64,000 bases of DNA from Nocardia macrotermitis (GTDB taxonomy: Bacteria > Actinomycetota > Actinomycetes > Mycobacteriales > Mycobacteriaceae), in contig NZ_WEGK01000018.1 in NCBI RefSeq assembly GCF_009604405.1, positions 93,522 through 157,521 of the forward strand, read 5' to 3'. A program made the translations under genes and the position numbers. Positions 24,745 to 33,409 of this stretch are shown in pieces; position 1 is the stretch's first letter, and the number at the start of each line of letters is the position of its first letter. Below the pieces are notes generated by a model. It was not told the DNA's origin. It made no database searches and saw nothing but the letters and a program-made list of their open reading frames with translations.

Positions 24745-26517
24745 ATGTTGCAGAGCGGTGATGTGTTCGCCGGGTTCTCCGTCGAACGCCTCCTCGGTCA
24801 GGGCGGTATGGGGTCGGTCTATCTCGCGCGGCATCCGCGACTGCAACGGCAGACGGCGCTGAAGCTGCTGAACCGGGAACTGTTCGCGGACGCGGAGATT
24901 CGCGCGCGTTTCGAGCGCGAGGCCGATCTCGTCGCGCAGCTCGATCACCCGAACATCGTGGCCGTCTACGACCGCGGCGTCGAGGACGAGCAACTGTGGA
25001 TCAGCATGCAGTACATCGACGGCGTCGACGCGGCCACGGTGGATCCGCGCACCCTGCCGCCCGAGCGCGCGGTGCAGATCATCGAAGGTGTCGCTGCCGC
25101 ACTGGATTACGCGCACGGCAACGGGGTGCTGCATCGGGATGTGAAGCCCGCCAACATCATGCTGGGCCGCGATACCAACGGCAAGGGCGAGCGGGTCTAC
25201 CTCACGGACTTCGGAATCGCCCGGCTCCGAGAGGATTCCACGCATCTGACGCAGGCCGGGATGTTCACCGCGACGCTGGCCTACGCCTCGCCGGAGCAGA
25301 TGACCGGGTCGCCGCTGGACAACCGCTCGGATCAATACGCGCTGGGGTGTGCGCTGTACTGGTTGCTGAGCGGGACCGGGCCGTTCGATTCGGAGGATCC
25401 CGCCGAGCTGATCCACGGTCATCTGCAATTGCCGTTGCCGCCGGTGAGCGCGCGTCGGCCCGGGTTGAATCCGGCGATGGATCTGGTGCTGGCGCGGGCG
25501 ATGGCCAAGCGGGCGGTCGACCGGTTCGCCAGCTGTGCGGATTTCGCCGCGGCGGCGAAGCAGGCGTTGACCGCGCCGGTGCCCGTTGCGCCGCCGGTTG
25601 GTGCGGTGCCGCCCGTGGGGTTGCGTCCGGGGGTGCCGTTGGCTCCTGCGGGAGTGCCACCGGTCGGGGTGCCGCCCGCGGGAGTGCCGCCGGTCGGGGT
25701 TCCGGTCGCCGGGTCGGCGATGAACGGGCATCAGGTGGGGGTTGCGGTCCAGACGCCGCCGGTGCCTCCGCAGGGTGGTTTCTCACCGAATCCCGCTGTG
25801 CCGCAACCGGTTTCGAAGCAGACCTCCAACCTGCTGCTGTGGGGTGTGCTGGGTGTGGTCGCCCTGTTGGTCGTCGTCGGCGTGGGCCTGCTGGTACTCC
25901 CCGGCGGTTCGCATCCCGAGGTTGCCGGGCCGAAGGCCACCGCACCGGCGACCGCGTCGGGAGCCGTGACGCCGAGCACGATGGGGCGTTCGGATCCGGT
26001 CGACGAGATCGAACATTCCTTCCCGACGCTGCTACCACAGGGGGGCGCGAACGCCGGGGAGGCGTATCAGGGCCGGATGTCCTGCCAGCGCAGCCAGGCC
26101 GGTGAGCCCGGCAAGGTGCTGCTGAACGACCCGGTGACCAGTGCGGTCCGGCGCACCGACCCACTCGCCTCGACGAACTGGATCGGAGCCTGGGAATGCA
26201 CCGCACGCCAGACCTCGTTCAGTTACGCGATCGTGGTATTCGACAGTCCCGCCGCGGTCCAAGCCGCCCTGGCCCAGGCGCCCATCACCCGGACCACCAC
26301 CAGTAGCAAGGGCGGTACCTCCTGCACCGTCCGCAAGTGGATCGTGCCGCAGGAGGGGATGCAGACCGAGGCCGCCGAGATGCTCGTCTCCTTCGAATCC
26401 GATCCGGCGCGGGCGAATACGCTGCTCTACGCCTACAACACCGGTCCGGTGGAGATGATGGCCGAATCTCCCGCGCACGAGGTGCTCGACAAGTGGTGGG
26501 ATCAGACGCCGCTGTGA
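24745..26517 (+). CDS. Ser/Thr protein kinase, transmembrane (PknB-like)
   Basis: 590 residues. Kinase domain 10-275: glycine loop LGQGGMGSVY, Lys40, HRD at 130-132 (VLHRDVKPANIML), DFG at 155-157, APE-like YASPEQM. A Pro/Gly/Val linker (280-330) with repeated VPPVG/VPPAG blocks leads to one transmembrane helix (about 366-390). The extracytoplasmic part of about 200 residues has paired cysteines (MSCQRSQ, WECTARQ, TSCTVRK), unlike the PASTA modules of PknB. The sensor domain has no family I recognise. Starts at ATG 24745 with GGAAGGGGG upstream. Confidence 0.92.
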   Translation: MLQSGDVFAGFSVERLLGQGGMGSVYLARHPRLQRQTALKLLNRELFADAEIRARFEREADLVAQLDHPNIVAVYDRGVEDEQLWISMQYIDGVDAATVDPRTLPPERAVQIIEGVAAALDYAHGNGVLHRDVKPANIMLGRDTNGKGERVYLTDFGIARLREDSTHLTQAGMFTATLAYASPEQMTGSPLDNRSDQYALGCALYWLLSGTGPFDSEDPAELIHGHLQLPLPPVSARRPGLNPAMDLVLARAMAKRAVDRFASCADFAAAAKQALTAPVPVAPPVGAVPPVGLRPGVPLAPAGVPPVGVPPAGVPPVGVPVAGSAMNGHQVGVAVQTPPVPPQGGFSPNPAVPQPVSKQTSNLLLWGVLGVVALLVVVGVGLLVLPGGSHPEVAGPKATAPATASGAVTPSTMGRSDPVDEIEHSFPTLLPQGGANAGEAYQGRMSCQRSQAGEPGKVLLNDPVTSAVRRTDPLASTNWIGAWECTARQTSFSYAIVVFDSPAAVQAALAQAPITRTTTSSKGGTSCTVRKWIVPQEGMQTEAAEMLVSFESDPARANTLLYAYNTGPVEMMAESPAHEVLDKWWDQTPL

Positions 26518-26574
26518 AGCGTTCGCGCACAACGTGATCGGGTGCTGTGCGCGCGGGACACGCGGTGGCGCAGG

Positions 26575-27378
26575 CTATTTGCGGGCGACGGCCGCGTAGG
26601 CGGAGACCTCCGCGTCCATCTTCTCGGGAGTCGGAGCACCGTCCGGACGCCAGCGGTGCGGGACCTCGACACCGGGATCGATCAGCTCGAATCGCTCGAA
26701 GAAGCGGGCGAATTCGGCCTTCGACCGGACCTGGCAGGGCAGGCCGCTGTGGCGGTAGATGTCGACGACGGTGCCGATCGAGGTCGGATCGAAGTCCGGG
26801 GTCACATGGGTCATCACCAGATACGAGCCGGGCGCGAGACGGTCCATCAGGGTGTCGACGATGCCGTGCGGGTCGCGGTCGTCGGGGATGAAGTGCAGCA
26901 GGGCGTTGAGGCTGAGCGCGATCGGCCGGGTCAGGTCCAGGGTGTCGTGCAGGCCGGGGGATTCGAGGATCTGCTCGGGTGTGGTGACATCGGCGGAGAC
27001 GTAGTTGGTGCGGCCCTCCGGGGAACTCACCATCAACGCTCGGGCGTGCACCAGGACCAGCGGATCGTTGTCGGCGTAGACGATTCGCGCGTCGGGCGCG
27101 ACCTGCTGGGCGACCTGATGCAGATTCGGCTCGGTCGGGATACCGGTTCCGATGTCGAGGAACTGACGAACACCCGCGTTCGCGAGATAACGGGTCACCC
27201 GGTGGATGAACGCCCTGTTCTGCCGTGCGGCCACCCGCACTCCGGGCCAGATGCCCACCACCTTCTCCGCCGCCTCCCGATCCGCGCGGTAGTGATCCTT
27301 ACCGCCGAGGTAGTAGTCGTACATCCGGGCGGTATGGGGCTGATCCTTCTGGAGGTCGACAGGAGGGCCGGGTTCCAC
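26575..27378 (-). CDS. SAM-dependent methyltransferase (DUF574 / PF04672 type)
   Basis: 267 residues from GTG 27378 with AAAGGA upstream. Opening motif TARMYDYYLGGKDHYRADRE and SAM-binding FLDIGTGIPTEPNLHQVAQ are diagnostic; ADNDPLVLVHARAL gives the acidic residue for the SAM ribose. The family is abundant in actinomycetes and often sits near DUF5753 regulators, as here (28704-29585). Substrate unknown. Confidence 0.92.
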   Translation of the reverse strand: MEPGPPVDLQKDQPHTARMYDYYLGGKDHYRADREAAEKVVGIWPGVRVAARQNRAFIHRVTRYLANAGVRQFLDIGTGIPTEPNLHQVAQQVAPDARIVYADNDPLVLVHARALMVSSPEGRTNYVSADVTTPEQILESPGLHDTLDLTRPIALSLNALLHFIPDDRDPHGIVDTLMDRLAPGSYLVMTHVTPDFDPTSIGTVVDIYRHSGLPCQVRSKAEFARFFERFELIDPGVEVPHRWRPDGAPTPEKMDAEVSAYAAVARK

Positions 27379-27561
27379 AGTTCGGAGTCCTTTCGAAGTC
27401 GATGCGATATCAAGGTAGCAAGCGGTCGCTCGCCGGGCGTGTCGTTCCGGCCTCGGGCACCCGCGATCGTGCGTCCGGCAACAGCCTCGCCCCGGTTGTG
27501 CTGCGACGGTGTGCTTTTGACGCTTGGTCGCCGCCCGGTGCGTGTGGGAGGGTGATCTCCC

Positions 27562-28689
27562 ATGATCGGCGGACAGCGGATGCGGATGCGGTGGCGGCCC
27601 GAGGCGGGGCGGCTGGTGACGTTGATGGCGGTGGCGTTCGGGATGACCGTCGTGATCACGCGGCTGTACCTGATGGCCTCGGGATATCCGAAGATCGGCG
27701 GCAGCGTCTATCACATCGCGCACGCCCTGTTCGGCGGGTTGCTGCTGGTGATCTCCTGCCTGCTGTTGCTGATGTCGTCGGGGCGCACGGCGATCACCTG
27801 GGCCGCGCTGCTGTCCGGGGTCGGGTTGGGGTTGTTCATCGATGAGGTGGGCAAATTCATCACCGCGGACAACAACTACTTCTTTCCGTTGGCCGCGCCG
27901 ATCATCTATCTGGCCTTTCTGCTGACCGTCGCGGTGGCGCGGATGTCGGCTCGGCGGCGGACCAGGCATCCGGAGCTGGCGTTGGGGGCGATCACCGAGG
28001 AGATCGGGCAGTTCGTCGGCGATCGGATGAACGCCGCGCGCCGGGCCGAACTGCTCGCCGAACTGCGCGACATCGATCCGGGTGGCTGCGGCCCGGAACA
28101 TCGCGAACTCGTTGTCGCACTGCACGATTACCTGACCGCGCTGCCGTGTGACACCGAGCCCGAACTCGGGCGGCGGCTGACCCGGATAGGGGTGGGGCTC
28201 GAGAACCGGTTGCTGCCGTTGCCGCTGTTGCGTGGCGTGTTGATCGTGGTGTTGATCGCGCACGGGGTGTGGTCGCTGTTGCGTCTGGTGCTGGCCGGGG
28301 TGGTGATCGCGGGGTGGCATTCGCACTGGCACGAGGTCGACCACATGCTCGACCTCACCCAGGGGCACGGCTGGAAATCCTTGGTGGCCTTGGGGATTGC
28401 GGCCGTCGCCGAACTCGCGGTCGGTATCGGCTGCGCGGTGGGCGCGGTGGCGTGGACGCGCGGGAACGAGGAACTCGGTGTGCGCCTTGCCATCTGGTCC
28501 GATGTGGTGTCGCTGACCGTGGTGAACGTGCTGGCGAGCTACTTCAGCCAGTTCCTGACGGTGTTCACCGCGATCGCCGAGGCGTTGTTGCTGTGGGCGC
28601 TGGTGCGGTACCGCGATCGGCGGGCCCGGCAGCTGCGAACGGAGCAGACCGCGGACGCGGCGAACGACGGCGCGGAGGCCGCGTCGTAG
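27562..28689 (+). CDS. Multi-pass membrane protein of unknown function
   Basis: 375 residues with about seven predicted membrane helices in two groups (residues 18-130 and 220-355), split by a soluble helical segment around 145-215. Conserved-looking polar residues inside membrane stretches are FIDEVGKF and HWHEVDHML (a His/Glu/Asp cluster that could bind metal or protons). No named family recognised. Divergent from the methyltransferase. Confidence 0.75.
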   Translation: MIGGQRMRMRWRPEAGRLVTLMAVAFGMTVVITRLYLMASGYPKIGGSVYHIAHALFGGLLLVISCLLLLMSSGRTAITWAALLSGVGLGLFIDEVGKFITADNNYFFPLAAPIIYLAFLLTVAVARMSARRRTRHPELALGAITEEIGQFVGDRMNAARRAELLAELRDIDPGGCGPEHRELVVALHDYLTALPCDTEPELGRRLTRIGVGLENRLLPLPLLRGVLIVVLIAHGVWSLLRLVLAGVVIAGWHSHWHEVDHMLDLTQGHGWKSLVALGIAAVAELAVGIGCAVGAVAWTRGNEELGVRLAIWSDVVSLTVVNVLASYFSQFLTVFTAIAEALLLWALVRYRDRRARQLRTEQTADAANDGAEAAS

Positions 28690-28703
28690 GGCTCGGGCGA
28701 TAC

Positions 28704-29585
28704 TCATGCCGAGTACTCCCGTTCGATCTGGCGCAGCAGTTTCCTGGACTTCGTCTCGCTCAGGGCCACCGCCGCGATGGCCGCGAGCGCGTCGGCGTAC
28801 AGCTCGATCTCGGCGGGTTTGTCCAGATATACGGCTCCGACGTAATTCTCGAGGAATACGACCGGGTTGTGCATCAGCGACGGGGTCGGAAATCCCGGGA
28901 ATTCGAACAGGACGAACGGACCGGTTTGCAGGCCGAGATAACCACCGGCCGCCAAGGGGACGACGCGGACGGATATGTTCGGACGGGCGCTCAATTTGTA
29001 CAGGTGATGTATCTGGGATCGCATTACCGCCGCGCCGCCGATCCGATGACGCAGTACCGCCTCGCTGATCAATATCTCCAGTTTCGGCGGGTCCGGCGAA
29101 TCGTGCAGCCGGGATTGGCGTATTTCGAGTACTTCGAGATGCCGTTCGAATTCCTCGTCGCTCAGTTGCGGCCGGTGATCCCGTGCCAGCGCGCGGTGGT
29201 ACTCGGCCGTCCGGACGAGGCCGGGGAGCAGGGTGAGCTGGAAGGATCGGATGCGGCTCGCGGCTTCCTCCAGGCTCATGTACAGGTCCCGATCGAGGAG
29301 GATCGCGTCGGCGTAGGACTGCCACCAGCCGTCCTTGCGGGACTCGTCGGCCAGCCACAGCAGGTTGGCCAGATCCTCGCCCTCGACCCCGTAGACGCGG
29401 CACAGCGCCCGCACGGTCGGCTTCTTGATCTCGGCGGTGCGCCCGCGCTCCAGCCGCCACAGGGTCTGGCGGGCGATCTCGGCGAGTTCGGCGGCGGCGT
29501 CCAGGGTGAGGGCCGCGGCCAGTCGCAACTCGACCAGCCGTCTGGCGAGCAGCCTACGTGGCACGGTGGTCGGTTCGATCGTCAT
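28704..29585 (-). CDS. XRE-type HTH regulator with DUF5753
   Basis: 293 residues from ATG 29585. The N-terminal HTH is AAELAEIARQTLWRLERG, followed by a DUF5753 effector domain (LLPGLVRTAEYHRAL, ISEAVLRHRIGG, LPLAAGGYLGLQTGPFVLFEF). Such regulators normally pair with a small DUF397 protein, which is absent here. Upstream, a 7-bp inverted repeat at 29718-29735 may be its operator. Confidence 0.9.
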   Translation of the reverse strand: MTIEPTTVPRRLLARRLVELRLAAALTLDAAAELAEIARQTLWRLERGRTAEIKKPTVRALCRVYGVEGEDLANLLWLADESRKDGWWQSYADAILLDRDLYMSLEEAASRIRSFQLTLLPGLVRTAEYHRALARDHRPQLSDEEFERHLEVLEIRQSRLHDSPDPPKLEILISEAVLRHRIGGAAVMRSQIHHLYKLSARPNISVRVVPLAAGGYLGLQTGPFVLFEFPGFPTPSLMHNPVVFLENYVGAVYLDKPAEIELYADALAAIAAVALSETKSRKLLRQIEREYSA

Positions 29586-29717
29586 GAGGCCCCCTTCGGC
29601 TGTGGCTGCTGTATTCGGCGTGATCGGAGCGTGATCTGTCGGTGGCGGGTCCACGAACGACTGTAATAACTACCACCGACAAACTCGAAGCTCCGAGCCG
29701 AGGCCGGGTGCGACCGA

Positions 29718-29735
29718 ATATTCCGTCAGGAATAT
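29718..29735. promoter_or_regulatory. Candidate operator upstream of DUF5753 regulator
   Basis: ATATTCC-GTCA-GGAATAT, perfect 7-bp arms in an unusually AT-rich stretch 133 bp upstream of the regulator start. GGAAT-type half sites recur at 29743 and 29757. Confidence 0.4.
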
Positions 29736-29806
29736 CCGTACCGGAATTCACCGTGCTGGAATCCGTGAAATGAATCGGCCCTGTGAAATCGGTCGCGACA
29801 CGGAAA

Positions 29807-29840
29807 GGGCCGCCGACCTACTCGGAGAGGGCGGCGGCCC
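29807..29840 (-). terminator. Terminator of pfkA
   Basis: On the minus strand, stem GGGCCGCCG/CGGCGGCCC (9 bp) followed by TTTCC, 16 bp after the pfkA stop. Confidence 0.65.
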
Positions 29841-29855
29841 GGGAAGCGGAAGCGG

Positions 29856-30887
29856 TCAGCCGAAGAAGGCGGCGGCCTCGTCGTGCCTGTCCTCGGGGAC
29901 GAGTTTGAGTTGCTTGGTGGCCTCGGAGAGGGGGACGAGGTCGATCTCGGTGCCGTGCAGGGCGACCATCTGGCCGAAGTGACCGTCGTGGACGGCCTCG
30001 GTGGCGTGCACGCCGAAGCGGGTGGCCAGCACCCGGTCGAAGGCGGTGGGGGTGCCGCCGCGCTGCACATGGCCCAGCACGGTGGTGCGGACCTCCTTGC
30101 CGATGCGGCGTTCGATCTCCACACCCAGCTGATGCGCCACACCGGTGAAACGTTCGTGACCGTATTCGTCGATACCGCCCTGACGCAGCGCGAACGAGCC
30201 CTCGGCGGGTTTCGCGCCCTCGGCCACCACGCAGATGAAATGCGAATCCCCGCGCTGGAAACGCCGTTTGATCATCGTGCACACCTCGTCGACGTCGAAG
30301 GGCACCTCGGGCACCAGCGTCAGATGCGCGCCCGCCGCGATACCGGCGTTCATCGCGATCCATCCGGCGTGCCGGCCCATCACCTCCACCAGCATGACGC
30401 GCTGATGCGATTCGGCGGTGGTGTGCAGGCGGTCGATGGCGTCGGTGGCGATGGTGACGGCGGTGTCGTGGCCGAAAGTCGTATCGGTGCAATCGATGTC
30501 GTTGTCGATGGTCTTGGGCACGCCGACCACCGGGACGCCCTCGTCGGCCAGCCAGCTGCCCGCGGTCAGCGTGCCCTCGCCGCCGATCGGGATGAGCGCG
30601 TCGATGCCGTTGTCGTCCAGTGTCTGCTTGATGCGGCCGAGCCCGGCGCGCAACACGTCCGGATTGGTGCGCGCGGTACCGAGCATGGTGCCGCCCTTGG
30701 TGAGCAGCCGGTCGGTGCGATCGTCGTTGTGGATGTGGATCTTTCGATCCTCGAGTAGTCCGCGCCAGCCATCCCGGAACCCGACGATCGCGTCCCCGTA
30801 CCGCCCGTTCGCGGTACGGACGACGGCTCGGATGACGGCGTTCAGTCCGGGGCAGTCTCCGCCTCCGGTCAAGACTCCGATGCGCAT
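29856..30887 (-). CDS. pfkA: 6-phosphofructokinase, group III type
   Basis: 343 residues. Motifs: TGGGDCPGLNAVIR (nucleotide loop), PIGGEGTL (glycine after Glu, as in ATP-dependent enzymes; PPi-users have Asp there), PKTIDNDIDCTDTTFG (catalytic Asp and group III signature), EVMGRHAGW (Arg for fructose 6-phosphate). Catalyses the committed step of glycolysis in the cytosol. Positional equivalent of Rv3010c between gatA and gatB. CAAGAT lies 7 nt before the ATG as a weak -10. Confidence 0.96.
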   Translation of the reverse strand: MRIGVLTGGGDCPGLNAVIRAVVRTANGRYGDAIVGFRDGWRGLLEDRKIHIHNDDRTDRLLTKGGTMLGTARTNPDVLRAGLGRIKQTLDDNGIDALIPIGGEGTLTAGSWLADEGVPVVGVPKTIDNDIDCTDTTFGHDTAVTIATDAIDRLHTTAESHQRVMLVEVMGRHAGWIAMNAGIAAGAHLTLVPEVPFDVDEVCTMIKRRFQRGDSHFICVVAEGAKPAEGSFALRQGGIDEYGHERFTGVAHQLGVEIERRIGKEVRTTVLGHVQRGGTPTAFDRVLATRFGVHATEAVHDGHFGQMVALHGTEIDLVPLSEATKQLKLVPEDRHDEAAAFFG

Positions 30888-31031
30888 ACCGGCTATCTTG
30901 CCCTACTTCCGGCCGCTACCTCGTTGCGGCGGTCCGAGCGCCGGTCTCGCGCCCGCGCCGCCGATCCACGCCGGGGCGATCGCTGTCTTTCGATCGGTGG
31001 CCGACGATCCGGATGTGTGCCTCGATGACGC

Positions 31032-32072
31032 TCAGTGTGGCTGTGCCGCTTGGGTTTCGGCGAAGACCGGCCGGGAGTTCAGTCGCGGGTACACGCGGCG
31101 TGCGTTGTGTTCACAGAGCTGCGACAGGTCCGCGGCATCGAGATCCGCGTGCTCGAGGTAGCTCCCGGTGTCGTCGAAGTGACGGCCGCTGCACGGATCG
31201 ATATCGCGCACGGCGCCGATCATCTCCGAGGCGAACAGGATGTTGGCGTGCGGGATCACCTCCAGCAGGGTGTCGATACCCGGCTGGTGGTAGACGCAGG
31301 TGTCGAAATAGACGTTGCCGAGGATGTGATCCTCCAGGGGCGGCTTGCCCAAGGCCATCGCCAGGCCGCGGAATCGTCCCCAGTGGTACGGGCCCGCGCC
31401 GCCGCCGTGCGGGATCACCAGGCGCAGGCCGGGGAATCGGGTGAACAGATCGCCCTCGATCAGCTGCATCAGCACGGTGGTGTCGGCGTTGAGGTAGTGC
31501 GCGCCGGTGGTGTGGAAGGCCGGGTTGACCGAGGTGGAGACGTGGACCATGGCGGGCAGGTCGTATTCGACCATCGCCTCGTAGATCGGGAACCAGCTCT
31601 CGTCGGTGAGCGGCGGCGCGGTCCAGTAGCCGCCGGACGGGTCGGGGCTCAGATTGATGCCGACGATGTCGTGTTCGTCGACGCAGCGGCGGATCTCGGC
31701 CACGCAGGTCGCCGGATCGACCCCGGGGGACTGCGGCAGCATTGCCGCGGGTGCGAAGCGGTCGGGGTAGAGGCGGGCCACTCGTGCGCACAGGTCGTTG
31801 CAGTGCCGCGCCCAGTCCTGCGAGGTGCGGACGTCACCGATGTGATGGGCCATGAAGGAGGCGCGCGGCGAGAAGATCGTGAGGTCGATCCCGCGGGCAT
31901 CCATGAGTCGTAACTGATTGCCCCGCAACGATTCCCGGATCTCGTCGTCGGAGATCCGCGGGCCTTCCGGTGGCGGCGGCGGACCACCGGCCAGGGCCTG
32001 GATCTGCGCGTTGCGCCAGTCGGCCAACCCGGCCGGAGCGGTCGTGTAATGACCGTGGACGTCGATGATCAC
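31032..32072 (-). CDS. Amidohydrolase, 4-oxalomesaconate hydratase-like
   Basis: 346 residues from GTG 32072 with AAGGAG 6 nt upstream. Metal site HGH in IIDVHGHYTTAP, a further His in HVSTSVNP, and HGGGAGPYHWGRFRG. The opening, the RNAQI segment and overall length resemble LigJ, the zinc-dependent hydratase of the protocatechuate 4,5-cleavage/gallate pathway; related decarboxylases (ACMSD family) are the alternative. No other pathway gene is adjacent. A palindromic operator lies 75 bp upstream. Confidence 0.8.
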   Translation of the reverse strand: MIIDVHGHYTTAPAGLADWRNAQIQALAGGPPPPPEGPRISDDEIRESLRGNQLRLMDARGIDLTIFSPRASFMAHHIGDVRTSQDWARHCNDLCARVARLYPDRFAPAAMLPQSPGVDPATCVAEIRRCVDEHDIVGINLSPDPSGGYWTAPPLTDESWFPIYEAMVEYDLPAMVHVSTSVNPAFHTTGAHYLNADTTVLMQLIEGDLFTRFPGLRLVIPHGGGAGPYHWGRFRGLAMALGKPPLEDHILGNVYFDTCVYHQPGIDTLLEVIPHANILFASEMIGAVRDIDPCSGRHFDDTGSYLEHADLDAADLSQLCEHNARRVYPRLNSRPVFAETQAAQPH

Positions 32073-32146
32073 TGCGTTCTCCTTCACGGTCCGCGGCATG
32101 GGTGGGGTACCTGCGCCGAGCCGTCTAGGAGCCTATATGTTCACAT

Positions 32147-32160
32147 TATTGTTGACAATA
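32147..32160. promoter_or_regulatory. Palindromic operator upstream of amidohydrolase
   Basis: TATTGT-TG-ACAATA, perfect 6-bp arms in an AT-rich pocket. On the minus strand TTGTCA at its edge and TATAGG further on could be -35 and -10. Resembles sites of GntR-type repressors, but no such gene is adjacent. Confidence 0.5.
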
Positions 32161-32315
32161 GAGTTGGCAATCTTGGTTGGGGTGTGGGATCGGTGGGGGG
32201 ACGCCCGAGGAAGCGGGGACGTGAAGGCGTGGGCGTTGGCTCAGTCGCGAGTGGGCATCGGCCCGGCAGACGCGGCCCGTCGAGTGGGTTCGAGCAGGCC
32301 GGTCGATCGATCCCG

Positions 32316-33212
32316 CTAGTGCGCCGCGGCGCAGGTGCCCGCGGGAAGGGCGCTGAGGTGCTGGGTGATCAGCGGGACGATCTTGTTCAGCATCGCGGTG
32401 CCGTCGTCGAAGGAACCCGAATTGGCCTGGGCGGCAATCGCTACCGCCATCTGACCGTTCGGAGTCGTCACCAGGCCGAACTGCCGGACCAGGTAGTTGC
32501 CCGAGGGGTCGGGACCCCAGCCGCCCTTGAACACGACGTTGTCCAGATGCCCGAGGCCCCATTGCTGGCCGGGGACCACCTTGCCCATCAGATCGGTGAC
32601 CGTACTCGCGTCGGGCAGGCACGGCAGATGCGCGGCGAACCGCGCCTGATCGCCGAGCGCCCAGGCGGCCTGGCCGAACGCCGAATAATCCGCCCGGGCC
32701 CGGATCGAGGGCACCCTGGTGGTGGTGTCGCCGCCCTGCTGCAGGATCTTCTGCACCGACTGCGCGGCCTGATCGGGGGTGCCGAGCGATTGCCAGAGCG
32801 AATCCGCGGCATTGTTGTCCGATTCGGTGATCGCCGCGGACATCGCGTAGCTGGGGGTGTTGCCGTTGCTGTTCAGTACGGCCAGCGTCAACGGCACCTT
32901 CATCGTCGACCAGGCCGCGCCGGTGGTCCAATCGCCCATCGAGGCCACGGTGTCGCCGCCGACGGCCATGATCGCCATCCCGGCGTGGCCGCCCAGGGTC
33001 GGCAGCAGGGAGGCGAAATCGGCGGCGAGCGTCCCGGGCAGCGCCACCACCGGGCCGGGGCTGGTATCGGTCGGCCGCGCCGGGATCGGATTGACCGGAG
33101 CGGCCGTGTCGTTCGTGGCATGCGAGCACGCCGCACTCGCCAGCAGGGCCAACCCGCACACGGCTGCCCCGAGGCTCCTGCGCCACCTGTTCGGTTCTGT
33201 GGGAACCCGCAC
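32316..33212 (-). CDS. Beta-lactamase-fold serine hydrolase, lipoprotein
   Basis: 298 residues from GTG 33212 (GGAGG 7 nt upstream). A signal peptide ends at a lipobox-like LLASAAC (Cys29), followed by a Pro/Thr linker. The beta-lactamase-type catalytic set is in order: S102-T-M-K105 (WSTMKVPL), S131-D-N133 (ITESDNNA), and KGGWG in place of KTG. A conserved Glu166 region typical of class A is not obvious, so it may be a peptidase or a penicillin-binding-like esterase rather than a true beta-lactamase. Exported, cell-envelope-anchored. Confidence 0.8.
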   Translation of the reverse strand: MRVPTEPNRWRRSLGAAVCGLALLASAACSHATNDTAAPVNPIPARPTDTSPGPVVALPGTLAADFASLLPTLGGHAGMAIMAVGGDTVASMGDWTTGAAWSTMKVPLTLAVLNSNGNTPSYAMSAAITESDNNAADSLWQSLGTPDQAAQSVQKILQQGGDTTTRVPSIRARADYSAFGQAAWALGDQARFAAHLPCLPDASTVTDLMGKVVPGQQWGLGHLDNVVFKGGWGPDPSGNYLVRQFGLVTTPNGQMAVAIAAQANSGSFDDGTAMLNKIVPLITQHLSALPAGTCAAAH

Positions 33213-33409
33213 CCGGCCACCTCCACATCGCGCGGTGGCTCGCGTCCACCGGTCAGTCGTGGAATTCTGTGCCGTCACGCCCCGGTGGTCAAATGCACCG
33301 GTTCGCGATGGCGCATATGTGCCGGGTCGCCTGCCGTTCCAGCACCCGGCCCGAGCGATCGCGGGCCGGGTGTCGTGGCGAAATCGCTTGCGCTGGAACG
33401 GCTTTCCGG

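Noticed and set aside
26575..29460. 961-residue open frame on the minus strand
   Set aside because: Only its last 267 residues are a real gene (the methyltransferase); the rest is antisense to the membrane protein at 27562 and out of frame with the DUF5753 regulator.
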